Positions 50,210 to 58,842 of a stretch of DNA of 64,000 nt are shown piece after piece. The DNA is from Paenibacillus monticola (GTDB taxonomy: Bacteria > Bacillota > Bacilli > Paenibacillales > Paenibacillaceae): the NCBI RefSeq assembly GCF_009664975.1, contig NZ_WJXB01000002.1, forward strand, positions 434,001 through 498,000. The letters are read 5' to 3'. Positions within the stretch are counted from its first letter, which is position 1. Every line of letters begins with the position of its first letter. Both the position numbers and the translations under genes were made by a program. Below the pieces are notes generated by a model. That model was not told the origin of the DNA, ran no database searches, and saw only the letters and a program-made list of their open reading frames with translations.

Positions 50210-51418
50210 ATGGAGATGGAAGCGAAGCGGCAAGAGGAACAGCACAAGAAAAGAAGCAAAATCTCCGCCCTTCTAGAGGTGCTGAGTGTATCTACAAAGC
50301 TTGGATTAAGCTCATTTGGGGGACCGATTGCGCACCTAGGTTATTTTCATAATGAATATATTCGGCGGCGAAAATGGATGGATGAACGAAGTTACGCTGA
50401 CCTAGTTGCCCTTTGTCAATTCCTGCCGGGTCCGGCAAGCAGTCAGGTCGGGATTGGTATCGGGTTGATCAGAGCGGGAATATGGGGCGGAATTGTCGCC
50501 TGGATAGGCTTCACACTTCCCTCCGTCATAGCTTTAGTAGCTTTCGCCTTCTTGCTGAAAGGCTTCGATATCGGCAACGCTGGCTGGATTCATGGACTCA
50601 AAATCGTTGCAGTAGCCATAGTATCCCAGGCCATCCTGGGCATGGGCCAGAAGTTGACGCCGGATCGTAATCGGATCACCATCGCGGTAATCGTCGCTGG
50701 CCTTTCTTTACTTTGGCAAACTGCTTATAGCCAGCTCTTGCTTATACTTGTGGCTGGAGTGGTCGGGGTATGGTTTTACCGCAGCGTAAAGGTGGAGCAA
50801 GCCCCTCAGCTACCTATTGCCGTTAGCAGGAGCTTTGCCATCAGCTGTCTCTTGATATATGTGGCTCTCCTACTGGCACTTCCTCTTCTCAGAGAATGGG
50901 GACAAAGTGAAGGGATAGCCTTGTTTGATAGCTTTTACAGATCTGGCTCGCTAGTATTTGGTGGAGGTCATGTTGTGCTGCCGCTACTTGAACGGGAAGT
51001 CGTCCCAACGGGTTGGGTAAGTAAGGCCGATTTCCTGGCAGGATACGGTGCAACCCAAGCAGTCCCGGGACCTCTGTTTACTTTTGCTGGTTATCTTGGA
51101 GCCATGGCTGGAGGAATATCAGGGGCTGCGATAGCTGTTATTGCGATCTTCCTGCCAGCCTTTCTCCTTGTAGCTGGTACTCTGCCCTTTTGGAACAGCC
51201 TGAGAAACAGCCCCAAAATTCAAGGTGCACTCACCGGAGTTAACGCTGCTGTCGTAGGACTGCTATTAGCCGCTCTATATGATCCCCTTTGGATTACAGC
51301 CATTGTGCAACCTGCGGATTTCGCGCTGGCAGCCCTGCTGTTTATCCTGCTTGTATTCTGGAAGCTTCCCCCTTGGGTGGTCGTTCTCGCAGGGGCCGCT
51401 GGTGGAATGCTGCTGTAA
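50210..51418 (+). CDS. chrA: Chromate transporter (ChrA, CHR family)
   Basis: 402 residues, the full-length two-domain form. N-terminal half with SSFGGPIAHLGYF and FLPGPASSQVGIGIG, C-terminal half with the equivalent GGGHVVLPLLEREVV and ATQAVPGPLFTFAGYLGA; each half has about five helices and they are inverted repeats. It exports chromate. GGGAG is six bases before the ATG. The upstream region 49961-50209 shows no gene. Confidence 0.93.
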   Translation: MEMEAKRQEEQHKKRSKISALLEVLSVSTKLGLSSFGGPIAHLGYFHNEYIRRRKWMDERSYADLVALCQFLPGPASSQVGIGIGLIRAGIWGGIVAWIGFTLPSVIALVAFAFLLKGFDIGNAGWIHGLKIVAVAIVSQAILGMGQKLTPDRNRITIAVIVAGLSLLWQTAYSQLLLILVAGVVGVWFYRSVKVEQAPQLPIAVSRSFAISCLLIYVALLLALPLLREWGQSEGIALFDSFYRSGSLVFGGGHVVLPLLEREVVPTGWVSKADFLAGYGATQAVPGPLFTFAGYLGAMAGGISGAAIAVIAIFLPAFLLVAGTLPFWNSLRNSPKIQGALTGVNAAVVGLLLAALYDPLWITAIVQPADFALAALLFILLVFWKLPPWVVVLAGAAGGMLL

Positions 51419-51437
51419 TTTGGGAAAGCACTCCCCC

Positions 51438-51600
51438 TCAGAAGTCCGGCGCCCAGTCGTTGACCATATATTGGAATCCGCCGACTTTGTCCACTGTGTA
51501 AATCTCATAAAAACGATAAATTATACGCCCCAAGAATATAACTGTGAGGATGCTGCCAATCCACGGGTTTGGACGATAATACCAGCGTCCGTCCCGCAGT
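51438..51600 (-). pseudogene. Membrane-protein gene fragment
   Basis: A minus-strand frame codes for RDGRWYYRPNPWIGSILTVI followed by a further hydrophobic piece and a stop at 51438. It looks like the C-terminal part of a small membrane protein (possibly CcdC/DUF1453-like) whose N-terminal part is absent, as it runs straight into the response-regulator remnant on the other strand near 51590. Confidence 0.35.
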
Positions 51601-51840
51601 TTTGCTAGCTGACGATCAGAAGGTGATTCGGCAAGGGCTTGGGTATGTGATAGGATTGCAAAGAGATATGGTGTTGGCAGGCAAAGCCTCCGACGGGAAT
51701 GATGCTGTTGACATGGCCGTCCCGATGTCATTCTCATGGATATCCAAATGCCTTACAAGTCTGGGATTGAAGCCACACAAGAGATCTTATCCTTGCCAGC
51801 TTTTGAAAGCGTTATTATTATTAATATCAATACTTACGAA
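51584..51840 (+). pseudogene. Response-regulator receiver-domain fragment
   Basis: VRPAVLLADDQKVIRQGLGY at 51584 on is the start of a NarL-type receiver domain. A frame shift near 51715 moves the match to the frame RPDVILMDIQMPYKSGIEAT, which holds the phospho-acceptor Asp. The match ends at about 51835 before the DNA-binding domain, and no start codon is present. Debris of a two-component gene. Confidence 0.7.
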
Positions 51841-51865
51841 TCAAATCCAAAAGGAGATGTAAACC

Positions 51866-52696
51866 ATCAGATACGGAACTTTAGCACATACAGTTGGCTG
51901 CTTGCCCCTCATGCAATTAACAGCGGCACTTCAGAGTTATGATATCAGCTTTGTGCAGCTGGCGCTGTCCAAGGCGATACAGGACATTGACACTTCTCCC
52001 GGCAAGCTTAGTCCTGGCCTAGCCAGCTATGTTGGAGAGCAATTCGATAAAGCAGGTATTCGAATTGGTGTGCTCGGCTGCTATATCAACCCTATTCATC
52101 CCGATCCGGCGACCCGGAGAATAGAAATTGATCGTTTTAAGGAGCATCTTCGTTATGCCCGCCAATTCGGCGCACCCATGGTTGCTACTGAGACGGGAGC
52201 ACTGACCACTTTTAAAGAATATGATCCCTACCGTTACGAGGAGATAGGCTGGGAAGCACTAAAAGAAACCGTGAAAGAATTGGCCGAAGAGGCGGAGAAA
52301 TGTGGCGTCTTTCTAGGCCTTGAGGGTGTCTTCAGCCATACGCTTTCCACACCGGAGAAAATGCGTCGCATACTGGACGAGGTTCCTTCTACCTCGATTG
52401 GTGTAGTCTTTGATCCCGTTAATTATATTGGAGATAATATCCAGTTACAGGATGAAATCGTTGACAGCTCCTTGAAGCTGTTTGGCGATCGGATCATCGT
52501 CGCACACCTGAAAGATATTTATACGGAAAAGAACAAGATACGCCATGGCAAGGCAGGCCGGGGACTCTTCCATACGCAAGCTTTCCTGACCAAGTTACAG
52601 AAGCATAAACCGATGATCGATGTGTCATTGGAGGACATTGCTGGGTATGAGATCAATGAGACGGTTCATTTACTGCAAAGACTCAGTTCTATATAA
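51866..52696 (+). CDS. Sugar phosphate isomerase/epimerase (xylose-isomerase-like TIM barrel)
   Basis: The homologous N terminus reads IRYGTLAHTVGCLPL and begins at ATC 51866-51868, nine bases after AGGAG; there is a stop codon two codons upstream. No ATG/GTG/TTG is at the expected place; TTG 51902 or ATG 51911 would cut the first beta strand of the barrel. The rest is intact (276 residues) with metal-binding acids in GLEGVF, VVFDPVNY and VAHLKDI, and a late E in VSLEDI. Family members isomerise or epimerise sugars. Either a rare ATC start or a recent start-codon loss. Confidence 0.75.
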   Translation: MRYGTLAHTVGCLPLMQLTAALQSYDISFVQLALSKAIQDIDTSPGKLSPGLASYVGEQFDKAGIRIGVLGCYINPIHPDPATRRIEIDRFKEHLRYARQFGAPMVATETGALTTFKEYDPYRYEEIGWEALKETVKELAEEAEKCGVFLGLEGVFSHTLSTPEKMRRILDEVPSTSIGVVFDPVNYIGDNIQLQDEIVDSSLKLFGDRIIVAHLKDIYTEKNKIRHGKAGRGLFHTQAFLTKLQKHKPMIDVSLEDIAGYEINETVHLLQRLSSI

Positions 52697-52704
52697 AAAT
52701 ACAG

Positions 52705-52747
52705 ACCCTGGTTTATGGATAGATCATCCATATAGCCAGGGTTTTTT
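52705..52747 (+). terminator. Terminator after the isomerase gene
   Basis: ACCCTGG / CCAGGGT with an inner ATGGAT/ATCCAT pair, then six Ts. Confidence 0.85.
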
Positions 52748-52851
52748 ATGCTGATTGAAAAAGCACATTATATTGATCTTTGAATAAAATAGTAAACAAA
52801 ATGCTTAATTAATATATGACACTTACTTATTAGAAGGGATGCGATCATAAG

Positions 52852-53889
52852 TTGAAGTTAACATTCCCCATTCTTACCTTGTGCCTCGGTGGAGCACAAC
52901 GAATGCTGGTAGAACTCACCAATGGACTTACTGCAAAGGGCCATCAAGTCATCATTCTAATGCCGCTGGAGGGTGTTATCTCTTATGACGTTCATTCAAG
53001 TGTGCTTCGCACCCCACATACCCTACTTCGCGAACAGGATTTCCCTCTCGCAGATATCATTGTTTCCAACTTCTATACAACAGTTCCTGTAGCTCAGGCA
53101 GCCAGCAATAATGGAAAAGGAATTCACGTGAGACTTTCCTTATGTTACGAACCGCTTTTTTTGCCGAACAATGAAATATCCTTCCCTTCCTATCATATAA
53201 CCAAACATCTGATCGTTCTTTCACGTTGGCAACAGGAGCTGGTCAGATTAAATCACGGGATAAGCGGAAGCATTGTTCCGGTAGGGGTTAGCGCCTCCTT
53301 TAAAAACTTGCATATCCGGGAGAGCCTTCAGGAACCCTTAAATATTACTGCTATCTTAAGAAAGGTTGAAGAGGGATTCTCGCATCACCGGGATCAGGAC
53401 TATCTCATACAGCAGTTAGAGCTTGTCAAAGCGCAATATCCCAAAGTAAATATAAATTTCATATGTCCACCAGAGGAATTCTACACTTCAGTGACCTTGC
53501 AATCCATTAAAGCTACCGGAAGATTCCGCTTCTTCACGCCACAGAATGATCAAGAGCTCAACTTTCATTACAATGGGGCAGATATTTTTGTGAGCTCCAG
53601 TATATTTGATACCGGATCTTTACCAGGACTCGAAGCGATGAGCTGTGGTGCAACACTGGTCTCTATTTATGCTGGAGGAAATTTGGAATATGCCCGGCAT
53701 GAAAAGAACTGCCTGCTTTCTTACCGATATGAGAATAGGCTTGCCGAAGATGTAATTCGCCTAATTAAGAACACCGCTCTAAAAAATAAATTGGCTGAGC
53801 AAGGAGAACGTGATGCTGTAAATTGGACCTGGAATAATAGTGTTAATATCCTGGAGCAGAGATTAATCAGCATTATTACCACAAGCTAA
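52852..53889 (+). CDS. Glycosyltransferase family 4 protein
   Basis: 345 residues. GT-B fold: N-terminal segment LCLGGAQRMLVELTNGLTAKGHQV and a C-terminal nucleotide-sugar region with SSSIFDTGSLPGLEAMSCGA, where the E of GLEAM is the usual conserved acid (E-x7-E). The start is TTG (AAGGG upstream). Probably transfers a sugar in surface polysaccharide or glycan synthesis. No glycan operon adjoins it. Confidence 0.85.
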   Translation: MKLTFPILTLCLGGAQRMLVELTNGLTAKGHQVIILMPLEGVISYDVHSSVLRTPHTLLREQDFPLADIIVSNFYTTVPVAQAASNNGKGIHVRLSLCYEPLFLPNNEISFPSYHITKHLIVLSRWQQELVRLNHGISGSIVPVGVSASFKNLHIRESLQEPLNITAILRKVEEGFSHHRDQDYLIQQLELVKAQYPKVNINFICPPEEFYTSVTLQSIKATGRFRFFTPQNDQELNFHYNGADIFVSSSIFDTGSLPGLEAMSCGATLVSIYAGGNLEYARHEKNCLLSYRYENRLAEDVIRLIKNTALKNKLAEQGERDAVNWTWNNSVNILEQRLISIITTS

Positions 53890-53998
53890 TTACTGTATCC
53901 TTTGCTTTTTTACAAACTTCCGTGCATTCTGCACTGCATTTCGTTAATGAATAGTTTAAACTGTTACTATCAATAATAAATATGCCGGAGGTGAGGTA

Positions 53999-54766
53999 AT
54001 GAATATGAATGAAACGGATCAGGAATCTGTAAGCTTGGAGTTCAAATATATGGTAAGTGGAGATTCCATTTCCAAAGGTGTTGTGTATGATGAAGCCAGA
54101 AGCAAATATGTGATCTTGGAAGACAACTATGTCTCTCTCCTCCAAGGTAAACTGAAGGGTGCGCTGCGCAATACAGCCCGATTCGGCAACACGCTGATGA
54201 AAGGCCTAAGCAATCTGAAAAGAGATGTTCTAAAAGAGAAACCCGATGTGGTTCTTATCGAATACGGCGGAAATGATTGTGATTTCATTTGGGCAGATAT
54301 TGTAGACAACCCTGATGCAGAGCATAGCCCCAAGACAGATTTTTCCACATTCGAGAAGATGCTGCTAGATATGATTGATTTTCTAAAAAAACAGCAGATC
54401 ATGCCGATCCTTATGAGTCTCCCTCCTCTGGATGCCGATAGTTATTTCAAATGGGTTAGCCAGAATAATCCGGCTTCTGAAGTGAATATCTTGAAGTTCC
54501 TAGGGAGTGTGACCAAAATCTATTGGTGGCAGGAAAGATATAACTCCACCATTATCAAGGTCGCAGAGAGTACCAAAACAAAAATTATTGATGTTAGGGG
54601 TGCATTCCTCCAACATCCGGATTACACCAAGTTTATCTGTTTGGACGGAATCCATCCCAATAAAGAAGGACACCGGATTATCTTCGACAAAGTGCTTGAT
54701 TTTATTAGAAACAGCGAACCCAATCTACTCCTAGATAGCACTGGACAAGCTGCACCAAGCCAATAA
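53999..54766 (+). CDS. SGNH/GDSL hydrolase
   Basis: 255 residues, no signal peptide. The SGNH blocks are visible: GDSISKG (catalytic Ser), GGNDCDF (Gly and Asn), and DGIHPNKEGH (Asp and His). It should remove acetyl or acyl groups from a carbohydrate or lipid. GGAGG lies seven bases before the ATG. It follows the glycosyltransferase by about 110 nt and may share its transcript. A terminator follows. Confidence 0.87.
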   Translation: MNMNETDQESVSLEFKYMVSGDSISKGVVYDEARSKYVILEDNYVSLLQGKLKGALRNTARFGNTLMKGLSNLKRDVLKEKPDVVLIEYGGNDCDFIWADIVDNPDAEHSPKTDFSTFEKMLLDMIDFLKKQQIMPILMSLPPLDADSYFKWVSQNNPASEVNILKFLGSVTKIYWWQERYNSTIIKVAESTKTKIIDVRGAFLQHPDYTKFICLDGIHPNKEGHRIIFDKVLDFIRNSEPNLLLDSTGQAAPSQ

Positions 54767-54776
54767 TGTTATCAAG

Positions 54777-54814
54777 GTCTGCAGACACATCTATATGTTC
54801 TGCGGGCTTTTTTT
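54777..54814 (+). terminator. Terminator after the SGNH hydrolase gene
   Basis: GTCTGCAGA / TCTGCGGGC with two G-U pairs, extended by ACAT/ATGT, then seven Ts. Confidence 0.8.
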
Positions 54815-54820
54815 GTACCC

Positions 54821-55615
54821 TTATCTACTCTTGCGGTATACCCCTGGCGCCACTCCATACCGTTCCCTGAATACGCGGTGAAAATAAGTATAGCTGCCGA
54901 AACCTGTTTCCTCCGCGATCCGCTCCAATGTATAGTTGCTGTTGTCCATTAACCGCAGCGCCATTGCCAGCCGAATCTGTCCTGCATATTGCATAATCGA
55001 GTACCCGAACTGGGCTTTGAATAAATGGACTGCCCTAGTCACACTAATGCCTGTATGTTTGGCAACCTCCTCCAGCCTGATGACTGCTGTGGCATGCTCC
55101 TCGATATAGCTCTTCATCTTGAGTGCCAGGAGCAGCGATGTGGACGAAGTTGCCGGTGCTTCTTCAATAGCCCGATCCAGCAGTAAACATAATGCTTTGA
55201 ACAAAAGTTCCAGAATGTCGGTGCTGCCGCCATCGAGCCTTCTTTTCTCCAGAATGAGCTGCTGCCAAATACTCTGAAGCTTACCATCATCCGCAATTCT
55301 CACTTTCTTGGGTCTGTCCCGCTCGTTCCACCAGCGGTCAACCCACTCACCTGTGCACATAACATAATAATCCGCGCTAAATCCCAACGGACTTTCCTTC
55401 TCCCCTATCCGCAGATCATAGATTTCGCCAGGACGGAATAATAGTAAATCTCCGGGCAGAATAGTAACCATGCGGTCTTCAATCAGGGCTTCAGATTCGC
55501 CTTCCGCTTGAAGTCGGATAATATAGGTATCCAGACCATTTCGAAAAGGTTGCCGAAAAGGCTGAATATGGCGGGAAAAGGCACTGAGATGAATATGAAC
55601 ATTGTTTCTTTCCAT
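54821..55615 (-). CDS. AraC family transcriptional regulator
   Basis: 264 residues. A cupin-like N-terminal ligand domain (with DLLLFRPGEIYDLR) precedes two HTH motifs (RLEEVAKHTGISVTRAVHLF and TLERIAEETGFGSYTYFHRV, then RERYGVAPGVYRKS). GAGG lies seven bases before the ATG. It is divergent from the GH30 gene, so it probably activates that glycosidase in response to its substrate. Confidence 0.9.
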   Translation of the reverse strand: MERNNVHIHLSAFSRHIQPFRQPFRNGLDTYIIRLQAEGESEALIEDRMVTILPGDLLLFRPGEIYDLRIGEKESPLGFSADYYVMCTGEWVDRWWNERDRPKKVRIADDGKLQSIWQQLILEKRRLDGGSTDILELLFKALCLLLDRAIEEAPATSSTSLLLALKMKSYIEEHATAVIRLEEVAKHTGISVTRAVHLFKAQFGYSIMQYAGQIRLAMALRLMDNSNYTLERIAEETGFGSYTYFHRVFRERYGVAPGVYRKSR

Positions 55616-55748
55616 TACAGATCCTCTTCTCCTTTTAAGGTTATGACCAGATTGTTGAGGTTGTTAGCCATATTGTTTCTTCAAAGAACAACGGAATTCC
55701 TTCTATAATAGAAAATAGAAGAATATGCTTAGGAGGCTATCAACCGCT

Positions 55749-57095
55749 ATGAATAAAGGAAACATTCGCGTAATTCAAACAGCAAAAGATACTGGAGACC
55801 GCTTAACAGAGTTAGAATCGCTAACTTTCAGCCCCGATTCTGCAGAGAAGGAAATGGAACTCATCAATATTTATGATGATTTGGAATATCAAGAAATTGA
55901 AGGCTTCGGCGGTGCACTTACTGAGGCCTCGGCCGTAACCCTAGCCAAGCTTAGTGAAGCAAAACAGAAAGAAATTATCGATGCTTATTTTCATCCTGAG
56001 CACGGGATCGGCTATACCCTATGCCGCTCACATATCCAGAGCTGCGATTTCTCGTTAGGTAATTATTCTTATGTTGAGGATGAAGACCCACAGCTACGCT
56101 CGTTTAATATCTCACGGGATCAAGAATCGATTATTCCACTGATCAAGCAGGCAGCGGCCGCAGTAGGTGAGAATTTCCGTTTGTTCTCTTCCCCATGGAG
56201 TCCACCGGCTTGGATGAAGACAAACGGTGAAATGAACAACGGTGGTAAGCTTAAGCCGGAATATCGGGAAGCTTGGGCGAAGTTGTTCGTTAAATATATT
56301 CAATCCTATGCAGAAGCTGGTATTGATATCTGGGCAGTGAGTGTGCAGAATGAAGCTAAAGCTGCTCAAATATGGGATTCCTGCATTTATACCGCTGAAG
56401 AAGAGAAGGATTTTGTCCGTGATTACTTGGGCCCTGCTCTGGAAGAAGCGAACTTAGCCCACGTGAAGATCATGATCTGGGATCATAATAAAGAGCGGGT
56501 ATACGCCCATGCGAAGACGGCATTCGAGGATGCAGCAGCCTCCAAATACATTTGGGGTATTTGCTTTCACTGGTATTCCGGTGATCACTTTGAAGCGCTG
56601 TCTGCCGTACATGAACGCTTCCCCGACAAGCACCTATTCTTCAGTGAAGGCTGTCAAGAAGGGGGCGTACATCTCGGGTCCTGGAACACAGGTGAACGTT
56701 ATGGTCATGATATTATCGGCAACCTGAACAACTGGATGTCTAGCTGGACGGACTGGAATATCGTGCTTGATGAACAAGGCGGTCCTAACCATGTAGGCAA
56801 TTATTGCGATGCTCCAATCATCGGCGATACCAAAAATGATGAGGTCATCTTTGAGAGCTCATTTTATTATATCGGACATTTCAGTAAATACATTCGTCCA
56901 GGAGCCAAACGGATCGGCAGCTCCAAATATACCGATAAGCTGGAAACAACCGCTTTCCGCAACACTGACGGAACGATTGCCGTCATCGTGATGAATCGGA
57001 CTGACAACCTGATGCCATTCACACTGAATTGTCAGGGACAGGTGGCAGAGACTACTATTCCTGCTCACGCTATTCAGACCTTGCTGTTCAGCTAA
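55749..57095 (+). CDS. Glycoside hydrolase family 30 enzyme
   Basis: 448 residues from ATG 55749 (AGGAGG 12 nt upstream; the ATG at 55725 lies before that site). TIM barrel with a side beta domain: EIEGFGGALTEAS at the start, acid/base E202 (SVQNEAK) and nucleophile E300 (FFSEGC). Family members are glucosylceramidases, beta-1,6-glucanases and xylanases. No signal peptide, so it acts on internalised substrate. Partner of the divergent AraC regulator. Confidence 0.9.
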   Translation: MNKGNIRVIQTAKDTGDRLTELESLTFSPDSAEKEMELINIYDDLEYQEIEGFGGALTEASAVTLAKLSEAKQKEIIDAYFHPEHGIGYTLCRSHIQSCDFSLGNYSYVEDEDPQLRSFNISRDQESIIPLIKQAAAAVGENFRLFSSPWSPPAWMKTNGEMNNGGKLKPEYREAWAKLFVKYIQSYAEAGIDIWAVSVQNEAKAAQIWDSCIYTAEEEKDFVRDYLGPALEEANLAHVKIMIWDHNKERVYAHAKTAFEDAAASKYIWGICFHWYSGDHFEALSAVHERFPDKHLFFSEGCQEGGVHLGSWNTGERYGHDIIGNLNNWMSSWTDWNIVLDEQGGPNHVGNYCDAPIIGDTKNDEVIFESSFYYIGHFSKYIRPGAKRIGSSKYTDKLETTAFRNTDGTIAVIVMNRTDNLMPFTLNCQGQVAETTIPAHAIQTLLFS

Positions 57096-57129
57096 TGGTA
57101 TTGTAGCTTGAAGCAAATCCTCATAACAC

Positions 57130-57177
57130 AAAAAAGACAGTCCAAATGTTGTATTTCAACACTGGATTGTCTTTTTT
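57130..57177. terminator. Bidirectional terminator between GH30 and citrate synthase genes
   Basis: Long hairpin AAAAAAGACAGTCCA...GGATTGTCTTTTTT, with inner TGTTG/CAACA pairs; T runs on both strands between convergent genes. Confidence 0.8.
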
Positions 57178-57192
57178 AATAAAGGAAAATTA

Positions 57193-58305
57193 CTAGATTA
57201 CGCTTAAGTCAGCTGCAGGCATAGGTCCAGTGTACACAGATTCAGGCCGGAAAATGCGATTAACACTGGCTTGCTCCAGAATATGGGCAGTCCAGCCTAC
57301 GATTCTTCCTAAAGTAAACGTAGGAGTAAACAAGTCTGGAGATATCTGAACAGCACGCAGTATTGCAGCTGCATAAAACTCCACATTCGTAAACAGACGA
57401 CGTCCGGGCTTGAATTCTTCCAATAAACGAATGGCGGTATTCTCTACATGAATCGCCAGTTCGAACGAGGGATCTTCCCCTGTCATTTGCAAGGTGACAA
57501 TCCGGAGCGCCTCTGCACGCGGATCATTGGTTTTATAAATACGGTGCCCAAATCCCATCAAACGGGCCCCATGTTCCAGTGCATTACGCATCCAGGGCTC
57601 TGCTCGATCCTTCGAGCCTATTTCCTCAAGCATAGCGATCACTTCGTAGGGAGCTCCGCCGTGTAGCGGGCCCTTCATTGCTCCAATAGCTCCGCATACC
57701 GCTGCGTTCATATCTGATTGGGTAGACAGAATGACTCGACCCGCAAATGTCGAAGCATTCATCCCGTGTTCCATACCCAGAATTAAATATGCATTAAGTG
57801 CTTTACTATGGGATTCTTCAGGAAGTTGGCCAGTTAACATATACAAATAATTCGCGGCATGACCTAATTGGGCATCCGGTTCTACTATAGGTAATCCGTT
57901 TAATTTTCGATATCTGTAAGCAACAATACTCGGAAGGACTGCGGTCAAACGCTCGGCTTGTTGCAGTGTGGGTGGCCAAGCAACTCCTGCTGCATCTCCA
58001 AGCGCTGCAACAGCAGTCTGCAATACTCCCATCATTGAGATCGACAGGGGGAGCAAATCAATGATCTCGCATATGTATTCCGGTATGTTCCTCAGGTTAG
58101 CCAGTCGCATATGCAACTGCTCCAATTCATCCTGTTCCGGCAACTGCCCATTCCAGAGTAAATAGGCTACTTCCTCATAACTCTGTTCAATTGCAAGATC
58201 CTTTGCTAAATAACCTCTATAGACCAAACGACCATTTTCTCCATCTACTAAGCTAATATCCGTTTCTGCAGCCACAATACCTTCAAATCCAGTAACCTTT
58301 GCCAT
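57193..58305 (-). CDS. citA: Citrate synthase (B. subtilis CitA-like)
   Basis: 370 residues. Catalytic His residues in GPLHGGAP and MGFGHRIYK are present. The third catalytic residue, usually Asp, is Glu (TNVEFYAA); as I recall, B. subtilis CitA has the same Glu, and the start (GFEGIVAAETDIS) and end (RIFRPESVYTGPMP) also fit CitA. It condenses acetyl-CoA with oxaloacetate. The CitA form is the minor citrate synthase in B. subtilis, with a LysR regulator that is not present here. Confidence 0.88.
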   Translation of the reverse strand: MAKVTGFEGIVAAETDISLVDGENGRLVYRGYLAKDLAIEQSYEEVAYLLWNGQLPEQDELEQLHMRLANLRNIPEYICEIIDLLPLSISMMGVLQTAVAALGDAAGVAWPPTLQQAERLTAVLPSIVAYRYRKLNGLPIVEPDAQLGHAANYLYMLTGQLPEESHSKALNAYLILGMEHGMNASTFAGRVILSTQSDMNAAVCGAIGAMKGPLHGGAPYEVIAMLEEIGSKDRAEPWMRNALEHGARLMGFGHRIYKTNDPRAEALRIVTLQMTGEDPSFELAIHVENTAIRLLEEFKPGRRLFTNVEFYAAAILRAVQISPDLFTPTFTLGRIVGWTAHILEQASVNRIFRPESVYTGPMPAADLSVI

Positions 58306-58842
58306 CGTCCCTTTGCCCCTTTGATCATTTATATATATAACGAATGAACCTCTATTTAAAAGTATATACTTGATTGTCTATATTGTATGTTTATTGTTTT
58401 TTATGAACCGATAGAAATATTTGATGGGATGGAGTGCGAAATAAACATTTTTCGACATGAATAGAGAAACCAAAAAAACTCACTTTAGCAATAAGCAAGG
58501 TTTATATTTCTGGTTCAATGTATTGAATTCAACTTTCTCATAAGAAGTCAGCGTTGATCACTTACAGAGGCAGGGTCAAACTATTAATTGTAACCCCGCT
58601 TCCAGAATTGTTGAGGTAATTGGGTAAGTCCCCCTATAATATCCAGTATCATCCTTTTCTTATCTGCGTTTGTGAATCAAACCGCTACAGTTCGGAGGGT
58701 TCTTACGAATAATCACGCTATGTATGCACTGCTCCAGGAACGTATGAGTGAAGCGAATTGAAACCATGAAACAGCAAACAAGCAGGCCCCTGTTACATAC
58801 AGGAACCTGCTTGTTTGTTAGACATTTTAACAATCTATAAAC
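58306..58842. other. Intergenic region with a candidate promoter and a small-gene remnant
   Basis: On the plus strand TTGAGG (58611-58616), an 18-nt spacer and TATAAT (58635-58640) form a possible promoter. Downstream GGAGGG (58694-58699) is followed by ACG AAT AAT CAC GCT ATG ... TGA (58705-58761), coding for NNHAMYALLQERMSEAN with ACG where a start codon would be; it looks like a tiny gene that lost its ATG. No other gene is seen. Confidence 0.4.
58775..58817 (-). terminator. Terminator after the beta-mannosidase gene
   Basis: A 12-bp perfect stem CAAACAAGCAGG / CCTGCTTGTTTG with extra CCTG/CAGG pairs in the loop; the T run after it is weak. Confidence 0.7.

Noticed and set aside
51569-51862. 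Frame read as an intact response regulator
   Set aside because: The receiver match changes frame near 51715 and no start codon or output domain exists.
57193-58305. Glu in place of the catalytic Asp of citrate synthase
   Set aside because: As I recall, B. subtilis CitA has the same NVEFYAA segment, so this seems to be a subfamily feature, not damage.
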